From Chryseobacterium sp. (GTDB lineage: Bacteria > Bacteroidota > Bacteroidia > Flavobacteriales > Weeksellaceae): a stretch of DNA of 64,000 bases. The notes under the pieces were generated by a model. That model saw only the letters and a list, made by a program, of their open reading frames with translations. It was not told where the DNA came from and made no database searches. A program made the position numbers and the translations under genes. The DNA is taken from contig JAGLBA010000004.1 in NCBI GenBank assembly GCA_018260475.1, positions 1 through 64,000 of the forward strand. Reading direction: 5' to 3'. This document shows, piece after piece, positions 61,245 through 64,000 of this stretch (positions are counted from its first letter, which is position 1; every line of letters starts with the position of its first letter).

Positions 61245-62171
61245 TTATTTAAGTCCGATATTTTCGGCTTCTTCCATTAGTTTCAGATAGGTTGAGTATC
61301 TTGTTTCTTCTATTTCACCGGTTTCCAAACCTTCTAAAACAGCGCACTTCGGTTCGTTGATGTGCATGCAGTTATGGTATTTACATTGTTCTTTTTTTGC
61401 GAATATCTCCGGAAAATAATGTTGAATTTCCTCTTTTTCAACATCGATCATTGCAAATTCCCGCACACCCGGCGTATCGATCACACTTCCTCCAAAGTCC
61501 CAGAAATGCATTTGCGCAAAGGTTGTAGTATGCTTACCCTTTAGATGGGTATCAGAAATCTCCCCAGTTCTTAAATTTAAATCTGGTTGAAGCGCATTTA
61601 CCAAAGTAGATTTTCCACTGCCCGAATGCCCGAAAAATACCGTCGTTTTGTCTTTAATGCTCTCTTTTAATTCATCCAGATTCAACTTGGAATAAGATGA
61701 AATCTCAATCGTTTCGTAGCCTATATTTTGGTAGAGCGCTTCGATATTTTTTACAATTTCCATTTCTTCTGCGCCTAAAATATCCATTTTATTAAATAAA
61801 ATCAATGGTGTTATATTGTAAGCCTCGCAACACGCCAAAAAACGATCTAGGAACCCAAGCGATGTTTCCGGATGGATGAGGGTGTAAATAAAACAGGCAA
61901 CATCTATATTTGAAGCGATGATATGCGCCTCTTTGGACAAATTCACAGATTTGCGAATGAGATAATTTTTTTTTGGCTCAATCTTCGTGATCCACGCCAC
62001 ATCATCTGCTTCCAATTGAAATTCAACAAAATCGCCCACCGCCAAAGGGTTGGTAAGGCGTGTTTTTATCAGTTTAAATTTCCCTCGGATACGTGCCTCG
62101 AAGATTTTTTTGGTATCAAGTTCCATCACTTGGTACCAACTGCCTGTGGATTTGATAATCAGCCCCTTCAA
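61245..62171 (-). CDS. rsgA: Ribosome small-subunit-dependent GTPase A
   Basis: A 308-residue circularly permuted GTPase for late 30S maturation. An OB fold comes first (GSWYQVMELDTKKIFEARIRGKFK), then the permuted G motifs: LFNKMDI (G4) near residue 122, FFGHSGSGKSTLVNAL (G1) near 182, KHTTTFAQMHF (G2), DTPGVREFA (G3) near 233, and a zinc finger CKYHNCMHINEPKC near 265. The start is a TTG at 62171, required to keep the conserved MKGLIIKS N-terminus; no ATG is available nearby. It follows the DAHP synthase gene after 8 bp in one operon. Confidence 0.95.
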   Translation of the reverse strand: MKGLIIKSTGSWYQVMELDTKKIFEARIRGKFKLIKTRLTNPLAVGDFVEFQLEADDVAWITKIEPKKNYLIRKSVNLSKEAHIIASNIDVACFIYTLIHPETSLGFLDRFLACCEAYNITPLILFNKMDILGAEEMEIVKNIEALYQNIGYETIEISSYSKLNLDELKESIKDKTTVFFGHSGSGKSTLVNALQPDLNLRTGEISDTHLKGKHTTTFAQMHFWDFGGSVIDTPGVREFAMIDVEKEEIQHYFPEIFAKKEQCKYHNCMHINEPKCAVLEGLETGEIEETRYSTYLKLMEEAENIGLK

Positions 62172-62179
62172 AGTAATGA

Positions 62180-63259
62180 TTATTTGTGTATCATGATATT
62201 ATTTTGAACCTCAATAGATTCCTCATGAATCGCCTTGAAAACTCTTTCGATAAAGCCTTGCGACATCCCCGTTTCATCAGCCTTTTGGGCGGCATATTCC
62301 CTGATGATTTTCCAACGATCCGGTTGGAAAATCGCAATGTTCTTATCCTTTTTGATTATCCCGATTTTCTCCGCCTCCTTCATTCTTTGCGAAAGCAACC
62401 CAATCAATTGGAAATCAATATCCGAAATCAGGGTACGGTGTTTTTCCATTTCATCTTCGTAACCAGATATATCAGCTTTACGGGTTTTAAGGTTACTAAT
62501 GATTCCTGCTAAAACTTCCGGCGTTATCTGCTGGGCGGCATCACTCCATGCGTTATCTGGATCGGAATGTGTTTCAATCATCGCGCCCTGATAACCTACA
62601 TTCAGCGCCTCCTGCGCCACGGAAGCAAGTCCCGTGCGGTTGCCGCAAATATGCGAAGGATCCACAATCATCGGGATATTTGGGAACTGGTTTCGAAAGT
62701 CCAAAGCTATTTGCCAGTTCGGGGTATTGCGGTATTTTGTTTTTTGATAAGTTGAGAATCCGCGGTGTATCGCGCCGATATTTTCAATCCCCTGCCCGAT
62801 CAGGCGCTCCATAGCTCCAATCCAAAGGGCGAGATCCGGGTTTACAGGATTTTTTACCAACACAGGTTTTTCTGTCCCACGCAAGGCTTCGGCAATCTCC
62901 TGAACGGTAAACGGATTTACCGTAGAGCGTGCGCCAATCCAGAGTATATCCACATCTGCTTCCAATGCGGCAGCTACATGGTGCGCATTGGCAACCTCTG
63001 TAGTCGTTTTAAATCCAAATTCCTCCTTCACCTTTTTTAACCAGTTCAGACCGATGACTCCCACGCCCTCGAAGCCGTTGGGTTTGGTTCTTGGTTTCCA
63101 GATTCCGGCACGAAATATAGGAACTACAGCGCCAGATTCTTTTATTCTGCGGGCAGTTTCCAACATTTGCGTCTCGCTTTCCGCGCTACAAGGTCCCGCG
63201 ATAATCAGCGGTGATGGGAGTTCATTTGCCCACTCGTTTTTTAGGTCTTCCAGTTTCAT
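62180..63259 (-). CDS. Bifunctional DAHP synthase / chorismate mutase
   Basis: A 359-residue enzyme with two shikimate-pathway activities: an N-terminal type I-beta DAHP synthase (IIAGPCSAESETQMLETA; RAGIWKPRTKPNGFEGVG; DILWIGARSTVNPFTVQEIA; DPSHICGNRTG; METHSDP-like IETHSDPDNAWSDA) and a C-terminal AroQ chorismate mutase of about 90 residues (ISDIDFQLIGLLSQRMKEAEKIGIIKK; FIERVFKAIHEESIEVQ). In such fusions the mutase domain provides feedback control by prephenate or phenylalanine. ATG 63259 is preferred to a GTG 15 bp upstream. It forms an operon with rsgA downstream. Confidence 0.95.
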   Translation of the reverse strand: MKLEDLKNEWANELPSPLIIAGPCSAESETQMLETARRIKESGAVVPIFRAGIWKPRTKPNGFEGVGVIGLNWLKKVKEEFGFKTTTEVANAHHVAAALEADVDILWIGARSTVNPFTVQEIAEALRGTEKPVLVKNPVNPDLALWIGAMERLIGQGIENIGAIHRGFSTYQKTKYRNTPNWQIALDFRNQFPNIPMIVDPSHICGNRTGLASVAQEALNVGYQGAMIETHSDPDNAWSDAAQQITPEVLAGIISNLKTRKADISGYEDEMEKHRTLISDIDFQLIGLLSQRMKEAEKIGIIKKDKNIAIFQPDRWKIIREYAAQKADETGMSQGFIERVFKAIHEESIEVQNNIMIHK

Positions 63260-63317
63260 ATCGTTGCCACCCACCTTTTAAAATTTTTAGATTAATAATA
63301 CAAATAACGCCATTAAT

Positions 63318-64000
63318 TTATGAAAAATCAAACTTCATGAGATCATCCAATTCCCGCAAAAGCGGATTTATTTCAGCAAACTTCTCAAACATATTTCTCT
63401 TGGTGACGAGTTCCTGTTTCAGCGTTTCATCTTTTTTAAATTCTGTTTTTATTTGATAATTGCTGACTTTCCTTTTAAAATGATTTAAAAACTCGCCTTG
63501 TATTTTTTCAAACTCCGATTTTGCCGAGTCGGATGGATAGGAAATGAGCACGGTGCTTTCGTCCTTTTTTGAAAATCGAAAACCGTTGACCGCATTGTAA
63601 AGTACCACATCCCGATTGCGAATGTCTTGTAAAAAAGATTTCCACTCATCTTGCAAATCTGTTTCTGTGAAATGATGATTAGGAAGTTCTTCAGCAGTTG
63701 TCTTTGCATCTTTTTCCTCACCAACGGTCTCCACCGTGTTTAGTGCCGCTATAATACTGAATTTAGATGGTATTTTTTGCGTGGCAACAGGTGTCGCTGA
63801 TTTTACAATCGTAGGAGGCAAAGGGGTTTCAGCTGTTTTTGCAGAAGGTTTTTCTGCTACGGGAATGGCGGTTTCTGTAGTAGGAATTTCTATTTTTCCT
63901 ACAGAATTAAACTGCGGTGCTAATATTATAAACTTTTTTTTTTAGCATCTGCCCCGCCGGCAGTTAGGCTGCAAAGTTGCATCAGTGCGATTTCTACGGT
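63318..64000 (-). CDS. dnaX: DNA polymerase III gamma/tau subunit, 3' part, with an internal -1 frame change
   Basis: The window ends inside this gene. From 64000 the zero frame reads TVEIALMQLCSL, the end of the clamp-loader domain III, then LTAGGADA-KKK-SL and a TAA at 63926-63928. The remaining ~205 codons, down to 63318, lie in the -1 frame and contain a recognisable Bacteroidota DnaX C-terminal region (EWKSFLQDIRNRD, LREL then DDLMKFDFS). The change occurs at a run of ten A (63934-63943). So a short gamma-like product comes from the zero frame and a long tau-like product requires slippage. A sequence error in the homopolymer is the main alternative. Confidence 0.8.
63934..63943 (-). promoter_or_regulatory. 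dnaX: A10 slippery run in dnaX (ribosomal or transcriptional slippage site)
   Basis: On the minus strand the zero frame reads GCT AAA AAA AAA AGT TTA TAA. The run supplies A_AAA_AAA, on which a -1 shift gives AAG TTT ATA ATA TTA and then the open C-terminal frame. E. coli dnaX uses A_AAA_AAG and Thermus dnaX uses an A9 run for the same purpose, but here the zero frame gives the short form. Confidence 0.6.

Noticed and set aside
63736-63945. Plus-strand frame of 69 codons opposite the dnaX tail.
   Set aside because: Antisense to the conserved tau C-terminal region; ends in a poly-Phe tract that is only the complement of the A10 run.

Overview
The window is a chromosomal stretch of a Bacteroidota, most probably a Flavobacteriia member of the Chryseobacterium group (Weeksellaceae). 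The lineage call rests on a GLPGLI-family exported protein, a GldI-like lipoprotein PPIase, a DnaE with an N-terminal DnaQ-type exonuclease, a KdpD split into a sensor ATPase and a separate histidine kinase under a sigma-54-type regulator, frequent LxxC lipoproteins, and TAnnTTTG -7 promoter elements. No rRNA, complete tRNA or CRISPR array was seen.

Layout. (1) 1-469: 3' part of an IS3-type element entering from the left. (2) 650-3547: a compact four-gene cluster of exported thioredoxin, ApbE flavin transferase, a DUF4266 mini-lipoprotein and a DUF3570 beta-barrel, probably an extracytoplasmic redox or cofactor system of unknown purpose. (3) 3619-3927: only the last ~100 codons of guaB, cut off by an IS3-family element (about 3925-5114); the rest of guaB is not on the other side. 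(4) About 5250-18150: a visibly AT-rich accessory island. Its left half is a secreted-peptide locus (three tandem signal-peptide peptides, a mini-lipoprotein, GLPGLI, MauE/DoxX and a C-terminally truncated protein) divergent from a TPR/AraC membrane regulator, with paired palindromes between them. Its right half is an integrative mobilizable element with plasmid-type parts: MobC/MobA, a probable oriT, a Toprim primase, a Rep_3-like initiator with six iterons at exact 21-bp period, an HTH protein, an unknown gene and a tyrosine integrase. It ends at a sequence resembling a tRNA 3' end followed by an orphan terminator.

(5) 18274-24906: a putative metal-uptake locus (His-rich lipoprotein, TonB receptor, Cys/His small protein), a TIGR02117 protein, queG, a rhodanese and an ABC ATPase. 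(6) 25015-33471: TetR-TolC-MFP-RND efflux operon and an MFS exporter. (7) 33635-39579: dnaE and an acyl-CoA reductase. (8) 39643-49952: the kdp potassium locus, including kdpF and two further micro-membrane ORFs, a porin, split KdpD and a sigma-54 activator. (9) 50128-53982: ferredoxin, serC, serA, DUF1015. (10) 54047-63259: housekeeping genes (two PPIases, ilvE, mnmD, NUDIX, DUF4294, M42 peptidase, rpe, ndk, rsgA, DAHP synthase/chorismate mutase). (11) 63318-64000: the 3' part of dnaX, whose C-terminal domain lies in the -1 frame after an A10 run.

The most unusual signals are the dnaX A10 frame change, the amputated guaB, the exported peptide/MauE locus with its paired operators, the iteron-bearing mobilizable island, the ApbE-DUF4266-DUF3570 cluster, the chain of three micro-membrane ORFs leading kdp, and an orphan short transcript unit between ndk and rsgA. 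All family names come from reading the translations by eye; no database search was run.
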